Shown here piece by piece: positions 36,000 through 47,687 of a DNA stretch of 64,000 bases. Numbering within the stretch: the first letter of the stretch is position 1; each line of letters starts with the position of its first letter. The DNA is from Sepioteuthis lessoniana (taxonomy: Eukaryota > Mollusca > Cephalopoda > Myopsida > Loliginidae), in the NCBI GenBank assembly GCA_963585895.1, contig OY757904.1:21582793-21646792 (forward strand), read 5' to 3'. A program made the position numbers and the translations under genes. A model generated the notes under the pieces. It was not told the origin of the DNA and did no database searches. It saw only the letters and a program-made list of their open reading frames with translations.

Positions 36000-37227
36000 T
36001 AAATCTAGCATTGTTTATACAATTGTGTTCTTTGTCACCACAATACTTTAGCGGATTCATTCTTGAGCCTTTTAGAGACAAAAACACAGAAAATGGCATC
36101 AGAATATTATCATGTTGGATTATTTGCACTTGCCACAAGGATAACAATTAAGACACCAAAGAAAGGTGAGAAAATTCTCTTTCTTAGCATGCAGTAGGGG
36201 GAAGATATTAATTTCATTCATCCACTGAACACCCGCTTCTCTCTTCTGGTCCAAGGACTATCAGCTAATGGCGTATACACAATGCCACTGGCATATAAAC
36301 TAACCCAATCTCTTGCTATAGGACATAATACTAAAAGCCTACTGTTCTCCAATGAAATATTGTGCAAATTGAGCTGATAAAAGATAGTTAACATTTTTCT
36401 GACAAAGAAGCAAATATTGCTTCTGGGAAAAAGTCGGTTGTTTTTGTTATTGTTCATCACTGGAAAAAAAAACAACAAATTGTTGATGGTATTAAGTATA
36501 TGGAAAAACAAGGTTTTGTAGCTGAAAACTTGCCCTATTTAATAATTACTGTGTTTCCTGTATCTGCTGTAGTCTTGGTAGAAATAAATAAAAGGCATTA
36601 CTTTTGGGGCACACCTGGTTTATACACTGGATATAATTTTAGATTCATTTAAACATTTAAATAATCAGAGAAAAGATTATGATCAATAGTTTTATTATAA
36701 TAAAACAACTCCTAAATAAACAAAAATTACCTCCATTTTGATTGGTTTTGTCTGTGGAACTGACATATTTGAGATTAGTAATCATAAATATTTATTAATA
36801 TATCAAGTTTTTCTTTTAAATTTATCTTCTGGATTAATAGCTTTTTAGGTTGAACCATAGACACTTCAGATTGCTATCTGGTATATTTTTCAACAAGTTC
36901 TATTTGTTTTAAGGATGCCAAGACAATAAAAAAAATCCTTGGAAGAATAAAATCTTAAGAATTATAACCATTATTTTAGGAAACTGAGACACAAAGGACT
37001 CTTTATTACCATTTGTCAGTATTCTTTTTAGCCAACACCCGCACTCATCTTTTTCTCTTTCATAGCAATTAAGACATCTTGAAATGATTTAGTTGCCAAG
37101 AAGTATAAAATTTAGGAAGTCATGTTTCATGTTTATTCTAGTTATAAGCACCTTCTGATATTTACATTAAGGCATTTCTTTTTATATTCTTAGAATGGTG
37201 GGTATATCTTTCCATATACTTAAAAGC
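36000..37227. other. Unassigned intronic DNA
   Basis: A plus-strand stretch at about 36215-36375 can be read as PLNTRFSLLVQGLSANGVYT and so on without stops, but I do not recognise it. The rest is AT-rich with no repeat seen. Confidence 0.35.
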
Positions 37228-38005
37228 TGCCTTGTTGGCTGGAGCTGTAATATATGCTGACTGCACCTCTGCAGAAGCATAAGACCCTCCCATTGAATAT
37301 CCTGGCTATAGCATTAAACTGCACCTGATAGGTTTTTGTCCTGGAGTTTTGGGGAATATAGGGTACCTTTTTACGCTATTATTCCTAGATCCACTCTGAT
37401 CTGGATTGGTAGTACTATCAATTAGGTAAATAGTGGCTGGAGAAAAAGCTTAACGGCAACAACACAAGAATACTGTAAGCAATATTGAACAGGTCCTGGA
37501 AGTAACACCCAACAAATAATCATTTACTAAGGATTATTATTATTAGTCATTTAAAATCATACAACTGTCTACAAATTATTTTTATTATATAGGAATAATT
37601 GATAAACAGAATTATTAATTTTGAATAGCAATACTTGAAACCATTCAACTATGTGCAAACAAATGATTAATATCAAATAAAATTATGAGAGTTAGGTTGG
37701 AATACTTGAAACCATTTAACTGTGTACAAACAAATGATTAATATTAGATAAAATTACAAGTGTTATGTAGGAATATTTGAAAAAATTTAACTATGTGCAA
37801 ACAAATGATTAATATTAAATAAAATCATGAGTGTTAGGTAGGAATACTTGAAACCATTTAACTGTGGGCAAAGGGTTAACAACTCATTTAAAAAATAGTT
37901 ACCAACAAACTATTCATTTGCCAATAATCTATATAAAAAAGGATTTGACATTAAATAATCCCCCGGGATTGATATGCCATAAAACACCAACAAACCAACC
38001 AAGCA
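37228..38005 (+). repeat. Family B repeat carrying a LINE fragment and a 71-bp tandem array
   Basis: Head TTGGCTGGAGCTGTAATATA and CTCTGCAGAAGCATAAGACC lead to GATCCACTCTGATCTGG. A LINE 3' scrap (GAACAGGTCCTGGAAGTAAC, 37436-37515) interrupts. Then come 71-bp tandem units, and the copy ends with the shared tail GATTGATATGCCATAAAAC and CAACAAACCAACC. Confidence 0.75.
37636..37875. repeat. 71-bp tandem array, about 3.3 units
   Basis: The word CAAACAAATG starts at 37656, 37727 and 37798, and GCAAAGG at about 37869, an exact 71-bp spacing. Each unit also holds GAAACCATTTAACT and GTTAGGTAGGAATA. Confidence 0.85.
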
Positions 38006-38189
38006 ATATCCTTAAAAGTCTTTTTCTTCCTATGTCTAATGATCTTTGCAAATGTTACTACCACAATGGAAGGTGTCAGACAACTTGAAATAAATGACTT
38101 TAAATAAAGTATCATATCTTATTTTTTATCTGCTGTTAAATAGGCTGTCATAGTATGATGTAGAATATGAGTTTCCAGTGTATCAACAG

Positions 38190-38430
38190 CCATTTAGTTT
38201 AGCTTGACGGTAACGACACAAGAATGCTGTGAGTAATATTGAACAGGTCCTGGAGGCAATACCCAACAAAGTAGCAGCTGTACAACCACCTACCACTCAT
38301 CACTGCTGGAGAAGTAGGGATGGGCTCATAAGTGATGTACTCCTATGGACCCCTTCACATGGCCGAGCAAAAGCAGGGTGACCAGTTCGAACCTACATAC
38401 AGCAGCTCTGTGAGGATAAGGGGTGTATCG
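38190..38430 (+). pseudogene. LINE 3' fragment
   Basis: Plus strand: AATATTGAACAGGTCCTGG, then CTGGAGAAGTAGGGATGGG, CTCATAAGTGATGTACTCC, CATGGCCGAGCAAAAGCAGG. These correspond to the HCWRSRDELISDVLLW...HGRAKAG region of the LINE C-terminus, frame-shifted. Confidence 0.75.
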
Positions 38431-38454
38431 ACAACTATGTAGGTCATGTTGCAA

Positions 38455-38930
38455 GTATTTTGGTAAGTTAGTTGTGTTTCACAGCATATAAATCCAAGTA
38501 GATTATTTAATGCCAAATCCTGTTTATATATATATATATATATATAATTTGTAAACAAATAGTTTGTAGGTAACAATTTTTAAACAAGCCAGAGTTCATT
38601 TGTTTGTTCATCGTTAAATGGTTTCAAGTAATACTATTTTACACTAATAGTTTTGTTTAAAATTAATAATTTGTTTGCACACAGTTAAATGGTTTCAAGT
38701 ATAGTAAATGAGTCAACAGTTCTATTTGACCCATAAATGGGATCATAACAGGTACTGGGTCAGAGTGGGTCTGGGAGTAATGGTAATGAAAGGATACTCC
38801 ACATTCTCCAGAGCTCCAGGACTGGAGCCTCACCATTAGATACAGTTTAGTGCCATACTTATGACACTGTATGGGGAATCTTACTCCTTTGCAGAGATGC
38901 AGCCAGTGTATTCTACAGCCCCCCACTCAG
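38455..38930 (-). repeat. Family B/B' repeat
   Basis: Diverged tail, (TA)n at 38526-38547, TTGTTTGCACACAGTTAAAT, CCATAAATGGGATC, GCAGAGATGCAGCC, head ACAGCCCCCCACTCAGC. Confidence 0.7.
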
Positions 38931-39102
38931 CAGACAAGGGTAGGTGGGTAAGGAAGAAGAGATGGATTCATATTTTTCTCAATATTATGAAAATAAAATG
39001 CAAGCAGCCATGTCCAGGATTTGATCTTGGCTCACCAGATTAATTTCCTATCAGGATAACCATTGCACCACATGCAGTACAAACAAGAAGTAATTTTAAC
39101 CG

Positions 39103-39345
39103 GAGGGGGTAGTTCCAAAGGTTAAGTGGCTAACATGCAGGACTTGCGATATTATATTGAGCAAGTTTGAACTCCAATCACACTAATATGTTCAATTTTG
39201 AATTAATAACTTCGTAAAGATATGCACTCCCTTATCCCCCCTCCCCAGCTATGGGTTAAATAGTACTACTTCTGTCCTTCTATAAGGATGGGTTTAGCAT
39301 AAAATAACCCATGAAGATTGATATGCCATTAACGAAAGAAACCAA
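39103..39345 (+). repeat. SINE family D copy
   Basis: tRNA-like head GTTAAGTGGCTAACATGCAG and GTTTGAACTCCAATC (B box). The body AGCTATGGGTTAAATAGTAC leads to the 3' end AAATAACCCATGAAGATTGA, TATGCCATTAA. It shares the 3' end with family B. Confidence 0.8.
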
Positions 39346-40219
39346 AACCCAATTTTAACAAATCAGTAATATAAAAAGAATATAAAATGAAAATAATGAA
39401 TAACATACATTAAAACCAACAAATATACACCTCAATAAATTTAGAGAACAACTTAGAATGGAACACTTGATAATTGATAAAAAAAATGTTGAAGTATCTG
39501 ATATAATCATATAACCTTGTGAACTTTAAAACAAAAATGAAAACTATTTTTTCCAAGATATTTATCAATACATACTAAATCAATCACACCACGTTATAAT
39601 TTTCCTACAAAATCGTTAGACAGAAAATGTATAAAATGTATGTTCACAACTCAAAGTGTTATTTGATTGAAGTATTTGTAATTAGGTCAATCCATTCTTT
39701 TTTCTTGGTACACTAGTCCACCTTTATAATGGGGAGAGGGGGGTGTTGAATACTAAGAAGCCATCTACATAAAAACTGAATCACCTTCAGAAAACTGTGA
39801 TGTGAAAATGGCTGATATTCAAAGGTGAGTGATAAGATGAAAGATAGCAAACATCTGTTATGTGATCTTTGAAGAACATAAAATCATAATGTATTATAAT
39901 AAAGTAAAATATGAACAAATGAAAAATGGCATTATCTAATGTCTGTTTTGCATCTGTATATTATGGACTTTGTTGTCATAAAATATAGCTTAATCTCCAA
40001 TTTTTTACAGGTATCAGCAAACCATCTAAGATATTAACAGAAGTATGGGAACAGTATTTCGAAGAATAAATCAACATTTCTCAAATCGGTTAGGGTTAGA
40101 AATTAAGTTAAGAAATAAAATGCAGAAATCTTTTAAAATAATATCTGTTGCTTCTAATAGTAAGGTGCAAATACCAAAAAATATCAAATTTTTATACATA
40201 AAAATGTTATCCAAATTAC
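39346..40219. other. Unassigned intronic DNA
   Basis: AT-rich and without recognisable repeats, directly downstream of the GBA2 exon g donor. Confidence 0.4.
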
Positions 40220-40371
40220 CTTAGCTTTTGGGTACATATCCTTCAGGTATGTCAGATCTTTCATAGCTGAGTAGTCACGGAAAACTTGGAGTACAAATTT
40301 CAAGTTGAGGTCTTTCCAGTTGTGTGTGGGATGCATGTTGTAGGCATTAACTTTATTCCAAGGTTCATCCT
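40220..40371 (-). CDS. GBA2: GBA2 exon g
   Basis: Encodes [20 protein letters not shown], then [13 protein letters not shown], and ends LKDMYPKAK. It matches human DEPWLRVNAY...[17 protein letters not shown], part of the catalytic (alpha/alpha)6 barrel. The acceptor is TTTTCCAG; the donor GTAATTT is the least consensus-like in the gene. It ends in phase 0. The next intron, to 29718, is about 10.5 kb and is the longest visible one. Confidence 0.96.
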
Positions 40372-40674
40372 CTGGAAAATACATTGGAAATCAAAGCAAG
40401 CATGAAAAATGAATGTTGCATTTTTACTAATGTTTAATAAAAGAGTATATTTGGGCATTACATTTAGAAAAAGCAATTAATGAAGGACAAGTAAAGTCTG
40501 GTATTTATTATCACAGAAACTACAACAGATACAGAAAGTATATTAACATTGTTGAATAAAATAGGTTTTTAGCTACAAAATACTATTTTTTGACATAGAC
40601 ACTGCCATTGCTTGGATATATTTGTCAGTTATGAACAAGATCCCGTATTTTGCATTGACCAGAAGATCACTCTG

Positions 40675-40800
40675 AAAGTATGCATCTACCCAACTCCTCT
40701 CCCATGCGCAGAATGTGACACAGAGGTAATTCTTAAGTAGAGTAAAGCTGGTTTGAATTCAGAGTTTTCTTTCTTCTAGATGAGTTGCCTAACCACAAGC
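40675..40800 (-). repeat. SINE family C fragment
   Basis: CAACTCCTCTCCCATGC, AGAATGTGACACAG, GTTTGAATTCAGAGTTTTC, ATGAGTTGCCTAACC on the plus strand. Confidence 0.65.
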
Positions 40801-41239
40801 TGACTAGGATACTCTCATGGAATGTGCCCAAATGTGGTCTATTTTTTAACACAGTCCTCCTTGCATTACACACTCTTTTTCTATCAGTATTGAAGTGCTT
40901 AGATCCTATTGGTCTAAAAAGTTATCAATATATGAACTTTTAAGCCAACCCTTATATTGAATGATTAAACCACTGAATTTGGAAAAGTTTTATGTAAAAT
41001 TTAGATTTCAGCACTCAATTACAATTTTTAAAAAATTCATTGCTTCAATTTTGACACTTTTTGATTACACTTTATAAACTGAATATAATTTTTTTCAAAA
41101 ATTCAATGCTTCAGTTTTGACACATTTAGATAACACTTTATAAATTGAATACAAAACTTTTTAATTAGTTGATCAAAAGACATGTGACAGAAATACTGAA
41201 CAGCCAAATAAAAAAAAAAAGAAGCCCTGCTCAACTCAC

Positions 41240-41347
41240 CTGGATCACCCAGATCATGAGGGACAGCATTAGCTAATTTGACAGGTCCTTTACCTCCTCC
41301 CATTAAATACTCTACAACCGTATGATCTTCTTGCTCAATAGACTTAG
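41240..41347 (-). CDS. GBA2: GBA2 exon f
   Basis: Encodes KSIEQEDHTVVEYLMGGGKG followed by PVKLANAVPHDLGDP. The tail PHDLGDP matches PHDIGDP of human GBA2. The donor is GTGAGTT and the acceptor AATTGTAG. The first codon is split with exon e (Ala, G|CT) and the last with exon g (Glu, G|AG). The region before VPHD is variable in the family, as expected for a loop. Confidence 0.94.
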
Positions 41348-41825
41348 CTACAATTAATCAAAAGAGAAAAATATAATTGAGATCAGTCAAAAAATTAATA
41401 ATTAGAGATTTATTGAAAATCTGTCATATGCTATATATACACAAGTAATGAACAACTTTGTGAAATTAATGACCTCCAATATCTAGCCACAAAATAGTGT
41501 TTTTATCATATATTGCATACAATGAATGACTCCAAACTTTTGAGAATACTTGCCTACAAAAATATTTCTTCTAGATCCAAACATTATCTATACTTTCAAG
41601 ATTATTGTAATACAATCAAAATCAATGTAATATCATATATAAACAATGTAGTCTAGACCTTGATGTACCTTACCATGTTTACTTGGATATTTCAAACATA
41701 CTAAAACCCCACTATTGATACATAATAGATAAATTTGCTTACTATTTATAATATTTGTACATATTATATGCATAGGTGTTATAAATAGTAAACAATATTA
41801 AGAAAAAACTATCATTTCAACTAAT

Positions 41826-42312
41826 AGATTTTGTTGGTTGGTTGAGTTTTATGGCATATCAACCTTTGTAGGTCATTTAACACCAAATCTATTTTTATGC
41901 AAATAATCAGCTCCATTTCAAACAATTCAGTTTAGCATAATTACACAGTTTAATTGTCAAACACAGTGCTAATTCAGTTTAGTATAAGTACAGATTTTGT
42001 TTACACACAGTTAAATGTCAAAACAGTTCTATATTAAAGAATTCAATCTAATATAAGTACATTTTCAGTGTCAAAAACAGTTCCATTTCAAACAATTCAG
42101 TTTAGCATAAGCACGCTGTTTAAATGTAAGTACAATTGTCACAAACATTTCTATTTAGGGTATTCAGTTTAGTCAAACAGTTCTAATTCAAACAATTCAG
42201 TTTGGCATAAGTAAGCAGTTAGTTCTATTTAACCCATAGATAGGGTCCTATCAGATGCTACCATTCCGAGCCAGAGTGGAACTGGGAGCAAAAGCAATGA
42301 AAGGGTAATAGA
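41826..42312 (-). repeat. Family B repeat, head truncated
   Basis: TTGGTTGGTTGAGTTTTATG tail, at least five subrepeats (AATTCAGTTTAGCATAA), CCATAGATAGGGTCC, then it breaks off after GAGCAAAAGCAATGAAAGGG. Confidence 0.85.
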
Positions 42313-43534
42313 TTTTGTTTAGATGTACATAATATGGGAGTACTTTGAATCAAGGTTTGTCCAAGGAGCCAGGTAAGCTTTAATGTGTCAAAAACCTATT
42401 TTGTGTAATGAACGACCCTTTGTTTTTAGCTGAAAAATTGCCATAAAAGTCATTTATTAAATGAGTATATATGTAATGGTACTGCTTAACAGTACCAAAT
42501 TAAAAATTTTAACACAACCTGACTGTGATAAAATGATAGTCAAATACAACATGACTGTTGGTTTCGTAGTCCAGTAGGGCATGAGCCTGACCTCCCCTTT
42601 CTCTAAAACCCAACTATAAAAAAAAAAACTTGTGTTAAATCCTGTCTGGTGGGAGACAGTGATGAATATTCAGTAGACAAGGGTACCATTTTTTAAAGTA
42701 CATTACTTCTGAGTGGTCCATGAAGGAAATATGGGTTTCTTTTCTGGAAGTCCATATCAGATACATTCAAAGAAGCAACCAGAAGACAATAGAAATTTGC
42801 AGCCCAGGGTAGTGGTGGTTGTACTGTCAAGCCAGGCTGGGTCACCTCTGTTGCCCACCATAATTGGTCACAAGAAGAACATAGACAGCAGAATTAGAAG
42901 ACAGCCATTAGAATGGAATAGACAAATGACCAAGTCAAAGTGTCACATATGTCCCCTCCATCAGGATAAACTCGAAGAGTAAATAAAGAAATGGGTAATA
43001 TATTCTTGAATTCATTTTTGGTTTGTTGTGTTTCTTTGTGGAACTGACCTGAGGCTTGTATGATTTTGACCAAACTTGCCTGGAATGATGAGGTCATAAC
43101 ACTTGTTTATAAAAATATGAACTCACTTTTTATTTATGAAAATTGTGGTGAAATGGCTGAATGAGAAAGAGAGAGTCGATCAGGAACTGCTAGGGTTTAC
43201 ACCATGTTGAGATACAAATCCAGAGCCTTGCTTTTTCATGCTTCTTTTACAGGAGACTGATACAGAGGGGTTCTCAACCTGGGGGCCTCTAGCTAGCACT
43301 CAAAACAGTGTGACATGAAAACTTCCATCATTATATATATTTCTGGGGCTCATACATTTCTTCCCATGTAATTTATGTGGCATTTCCGTCATTCCTTGTT
43401 CACCTTCAGACACAGCTGTACATCCTGTTTCTGAAATCCACACTAACTGGTCAGTCAAAGGTCAGTATGTAATGCACTGATAGCCGATAGATCTTCTTTC
43501 AAAAACAAACACAATATTTGGGGTGGGGAAGTAT
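42313..43534. other. Unassigned intronic DNA
   Basis: The 89-codon plus-strand frame at 42713-42982 (starting MVHEGNMGFFSGSPYQIH) has no recognised domain, and no splice or promoter context supports it. Confidence 0.35.
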
Positions 43535-43780
43535 TATTTTTTTGGTTTGGTTTCTTTGTTTAATGATATATCAACTTTCATAGATTATTTAATGTCAAAG
43601 CCATTCTTGTAAAAGAAGAGGAGTGGTACTATTTAACCCATAGCTAGAGAGGAAAAAGGGGCTCATACCTTTCCCAGGGGTACTAGATCGAAAGTGAACA
43701 GAATAGCATAACTGGAGTTTGAACTTGCTTATGATGATGATGTCGCAGTCCAACATATTAACCACTATACCTTGGGGAAG
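43535..43780 (-). repeat. SINE family D copy
   Basis: TTTGGTTTCTTTGTTTAATG tail on the plus strand, CTTTCCCAGGGGTACTAG, GGAGTTTGAACTTGC (B box), an ATGATGATG insertion, and ATTAACCACTATACC (A-box side). Confidence 0.8.
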
Positions 43781-44459
43781 TATTAGCTAGCCAGAAAAAA
43801 TGTGCAGACTGTGGATTATACCTCCACAAATTTACTGTTGATACACCCCTTGTTTTGGAACCTGAGCACATATTGATTTGTATAAGTAATCATTTACTGG
43901 AATCCAGCTATATAACCCATTTCATTTAATCTTGAGTAAACTGAAGCACATATTCTTGATGTTGTAATTTCATTTTCCGTCAGTGTATTAAAGAGAGATT
44001 GTTTTGGTATACAAACAAGTGAAGAAAAGATATAATTAAAAATGAATGCAGTTGACTAAAAATTCTTTTGAGTATTTTTATAATTGAAAATAAAGTTTGA
44101 AGCTTAGATTTAAATCAAATTTTTTAATGCAAAAGGAAAGAAACTGCATTATTATTAGATAAAAAGTGATTTGTTTAAATCTTTTGACTGTACACTCATC
44201 TTAGTATGAAATTCAGATTCCATTTGAAAATAGTAATAAGCTAAGCTTTTTGGAATATGACCTCAAAGGAAACAGACAAGATATTACTAAGTGAAACATT
44301 GTAAATATCATTTTTGAAATCATTTATAATTTATATAATTTTGCCAAATGAATAAATGAAAATAATTATAATCTTCAGCTAATAGGTTTCTTACCCACCA
44401 GCAAGATTATGTAAATTTATTTCAATTTTTTTATTATTTGAAATGACATTCAGATAGAA

Positions 44460-44714
44460 TCATTGGCCTAGTGGGTAGAGTGTTCACCAATGGTCCAGGA
44501 GACCTGGGTTCAATCCCAGGTCGTGTCATACCAAAGACTTTAAAAATGGTACTTGATACTTCCTTGCTTAACACTCAGCAATATAAGGTACGTTTCAAGG
44601 GTAAAGTGGAGCAATCCAGGGAAAGGAGTGGTGCCCTCCCATACACCTCTGTGTAGTAGCTATCAAAAAGGGAACCTTTGGAGTCGCCCTAGACTACAGT
44701 CGCCAACTTTACTT
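44460..44714 (+). repeat. SINE family A copy
   Basis: Full-length: TGGCCTAGTGGGTAGAGTG (A-box side), GGTTCAATCCCAGGTCG (B box), AAAGTGGAGCAATCCAGG, ending GACTACAGTCGCCAACTTTA. It inserted about 40 bp past the GBA2 exon e donor. Confidence 0.9.
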
Positions 44715-44756
44715 TATATGCAAACTTATTCCTCAAAATAATAAAGATCTACTTAC

Positions 44757-44861
44757 CTATATCATATTGTAAACTAAGTTGTAGTTTTGGCCAAAGCATC
44801 AGTAATGCAAAAGATGCATAGTGATGTACATCGTACGTATTGTACATGCGATATTCATGAC
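44757..44861 (-). CDS. GBA2: GBA2 exon e
   Basis: Encodes [20 protein letters not shown] followed by [14 protein letters not shown]. It matches the conserved block directly after the nucleophile in human GBA2 ([18 protein letters not shown]) and lines the (alpha/alpha)6 barrel active site. The acceptor is ATTTCAG and the donor GTAAGT. The intron separating it from exon d is only 156 bp, the shortest in the gene. A tRNA-derived SINE ends about 40 bp past its donor (44460-44714). Confidence 0.96.
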
Positions 44862-45017
44862 CTGAAATGAATAGCATAAAATGACAGTTCAAACGGTAGA
44901 TATAATTAGTATTTCCTAAGAAAAAGAATCTTAGAATATTATATTATGATCAGTTGATAATGTTAGCATTCACACAAAGTTATTAAATCACGAGAAAAAG
45001 TCGAGAGAAAAACTTAC

Positions 45018-45184
45018 CTTCAAGATATGCAAATTTACTGTATTCTTCAATAACAGAGGGAAGCTGCATTTCTGGTTTATTTGAAACATCATCTTTGTTT
45101 ATTGGGTCTACCCAAACTGTTCCTCCATCACTGACAAAGTATAGTTCATTAAACAAAGCAGATTTGTACCAAGCTGGTAAATGA
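45018..45184 (-). CDS. GBA2: GBA2 exon d, carries the catalytic nucleophile
   Basis: Encodes [20 protein letters not shown], then GTVWVDPINK, and ends SKFAYLEG. It matches [20 protein letters not shown] of human GBA2. The Glu in AYLEG aligns with human Glu527, the GH116 catalytic nucleophile. Its codon is the last complete one, and the following Gly is split G|GT with the next exon. The acceptor is TTCTAG and the donor GTAAGTTT. The acidic linker between WVDP and YLEG (NKDDVSNKPE) is typically variable. Confidence 0.96.
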
Positions 45185-45439
45185 CTAGAACAGAAAATAT
45201 AAAAAGAGAAACCAGACATTAAAATAGGAAATACACTTGATTTATGGACTCACAAGAAAAAGCTTTCCTTTTAATAATTATAAGGTGATCCCCATTTTGT
45301 GTTTCTCATTAATTAACTGTATGATTGTAATAAGAAAAATACATTTATCAAAACCAAAAAAAAAACATATGTAGAATATAAAGAAGAGAATTAATTTTCA
45401 TATCATAATCAGGTCCAAAATAAGTGTAATGCTTATTGA

Positions 45440-45545
45440 TCTAATGACTGATTTAAATGGCATGTCAACCAGTCATAGGTTATTTTATGCCAAGAGGTTA
45501 GGGAAACACATTCATATTTACATTTTTTGAGTACCGTGTGTGTAT
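45440..45545 (-). repeat. Family B' tail fragment
   Basis: TGATTTAAATGGCATGTCAA, GGTTATTTTATGCCAAGAG, CATTTTTTGAGTAC, then a (TG)n run. Confidence 0.6.
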
Positions 45546-46413
45546 GTGTGTGTGTGGTACTCAATATATATATATATAAACGAATTGCATCTATTTCAGC
45601 ACATATGTGTCAACTCATAACTTAGAAAAGAGATGTCATTGAGCATTAAAATTGAGCACGCACTTTAATATGTTTATAATAAGGAAAAGTACAAAATTTA
45701 TTTTTTGATTTTCATTGATAAAATGATATAACTCAATAATTAAAAATCAACTGTTTTGTGGAACTCTTCACAGTTCTTCATAAATAAGTACAAAAAAGGG
45801 ACTTTTCAGTTCTTAAGTTATGCCATGTTAAACATCATACAAATTCCATCAGCAAAATTTGAATTGAATGGTTTTTTTTAAATTAATTTTTGTAGTTTAG
45901 TACAAATTGTAAAAGAAAAAATTAATTTTTTGAAGAACTAAAAAAAAAAAAAAGAATTAAGGAAATGTTTCCAACCCAGGGAAACCTTTTTAAAATGCTA
46001 TTTTAAATGTTAACAAAAAAGAAAAAAAAAAAAAAAATTGTAATATGAAAAATTTTACATTTTCAATTTTTAGTTTCTTATTCTAAGGAGAAATATCTAA
46101 TTCTGAGCTTCTTTTTAAAGTGCCTGCCAATAATGTTACAGTTCTAGAGGGTAAAAAAGAAAAAAAAAAAAAAAAAAACCCAACAAAAATCAAACAAAAG
46201 TACTGTTTCGTAATGCTACGGTTCTCAAATAGATGTTTGTAATACTATGACACTGAATAGAAGACTGTAATACTATGTCACCAAATAGATGCTTGCACCA
46301 CCATGGTTCTCAGCAGACCCTTGTAGCGCTATGGCATCACAAAGACATTTGTACGAACTTGATTCTGACAGATCTATGAGTGTAGCACTACACCTTAAGT
46401 TCTAGTCGGACTC
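45546..46413. other. Unassigned A/T-homopolymer-rich DNA
   Basis: Repeated short A runs (45935, 46020, 46155) and several AATTGAATGG- and AAATG-type words. At 46200-46340 there are four diverged copies of a GCTA(C/T)GGTTCTCA(A/G)...AGA(T/C)G motif, about 45 bp apart. No gene seen. Confidence 0.4.
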
Positions 46414-47063
46414 CTGTTGTAACCTCGCCATGAGAAAAATTGATGAACACACAAAACACTGTCTTGGTTTGCTAATACAAAGGTTTATTTGCTATTACAC
46501 CTCTTAGTAGTTGTAGAGAAGAGAGAAAAAGAGCATGAAAAATGAGTCTACTGCTTTAGCCAGAGAGGGAGAAATAAACTGTCATGAGGTGTGAAAGAGA
46601 GCAGACACAGACTTTGATATTATCTTTCTCGTTTTCTGTAGTAGTTCTTGCATATACTTGCTTGCTGGTTCCATTTTCACAGCTTTGTAGCAGGTGTGAG
46701 ACCTCTTTAAAGAGCTCACTCAAAATGGGTGCCATAATTTTCAGGTCATCTTCATATTGTCATGGCTAGGGTTCAACTGTTCTTTTTCCTGCTTTCTATC
46801 CTGTGTCCACTTCCACTGCTCTTCCACTTGAGCTTTTTTCAGCCAATCAGGATCCATCGCTGATTTGGTGCTGATACGTTTCTATTTTTAACCCGGGTGT
46901 CCATTGCAATCCCGACCTAGACTTAGGGACCTTATTAACTCTCCTGTTCGTTTCTCTCATTTAACCTTTCTCTCTCTGAGCTTCATGAACCTTTTTCTCA
47001 CATATGTTCTTTCTTTTCCACTGTTCTGTTATGGACCAGTAAATCCAGGAAACAACTTATTAC
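46414..47063 (-). mobile_element. Possible solo LTR
   Basis: Starts TGTTGTAACC and ends GGAAACAAC, near-inverted ends. The minus strand has a TATA-like GGGTTAAAAATAG near 46880 and AATAAA at 46484-46489, spaced as in an LTR. GC is higher than the flanks. No target duplication was identified. Confidence 0.35.
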
Positions 47064-47687
47064 TAAAACAATCAACCGGAATCCTTAATTATATTACATG
47101 TTTATTGATAACTCAAAAACAGATTTTTTAAATGAATACCTTTCATATTTCTAAGAACAGAATACATTAATTTTCAATCAGTGTAAATCAAACTTTTTTG
47201 ATAAAAAAAAGGACTATTTATAGGATAAATGAATGCTTTTCATTTGAATTGACATGTAAAATTTTCCACCAAAAATAAGAACACATTTTTAATTTTTAGC
47301 TTCTTTTTACTGTTACATTTTTATAGAGTAAAAAAGAAAATTATGAACTAAAATAAAAACAATTTTTTAGTTAATAATAAAATTATTAACTAAAAAATAG
47401 TTCTGTAACTAAGGATTAATTATAAAAAAATAAAAGTTTATAGGAGAAAAAAAAAAAAACAATCATGATAATGTTTTAAACCTTTCCCCTGTATAACATT
47501 ACATATATTTATATATCATTTTAAATGTAAGCTAAAAAAAGAATGAAATCTTTCAACTACAAATAAGGACACATTCTTAACTTGTAGGTTACTACTCTCT
47601 TCACCCTTTTTATCTTACTCACTGATCTTCCTAAATCTTTTTTAGTTTGGTCATGGACTGAGTACTTTTGTTAGTTTGTGTATAAGA

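Noticed and set aside
39805..39830. AAAATGGCTGATATTCAAAG followed by GTGAGT, resembling a first exon with start and donor
   Set aside because: Only six codons, no upstream promoter evidence, and it lies antisense in a GBA2 intron; chance is likely.
42713..42982. 89-codon plus-strand open frame as a small gene
   Set aside because: No domain, no splice or promoter context, inside a GBA2 intron; kept only as unassigned.
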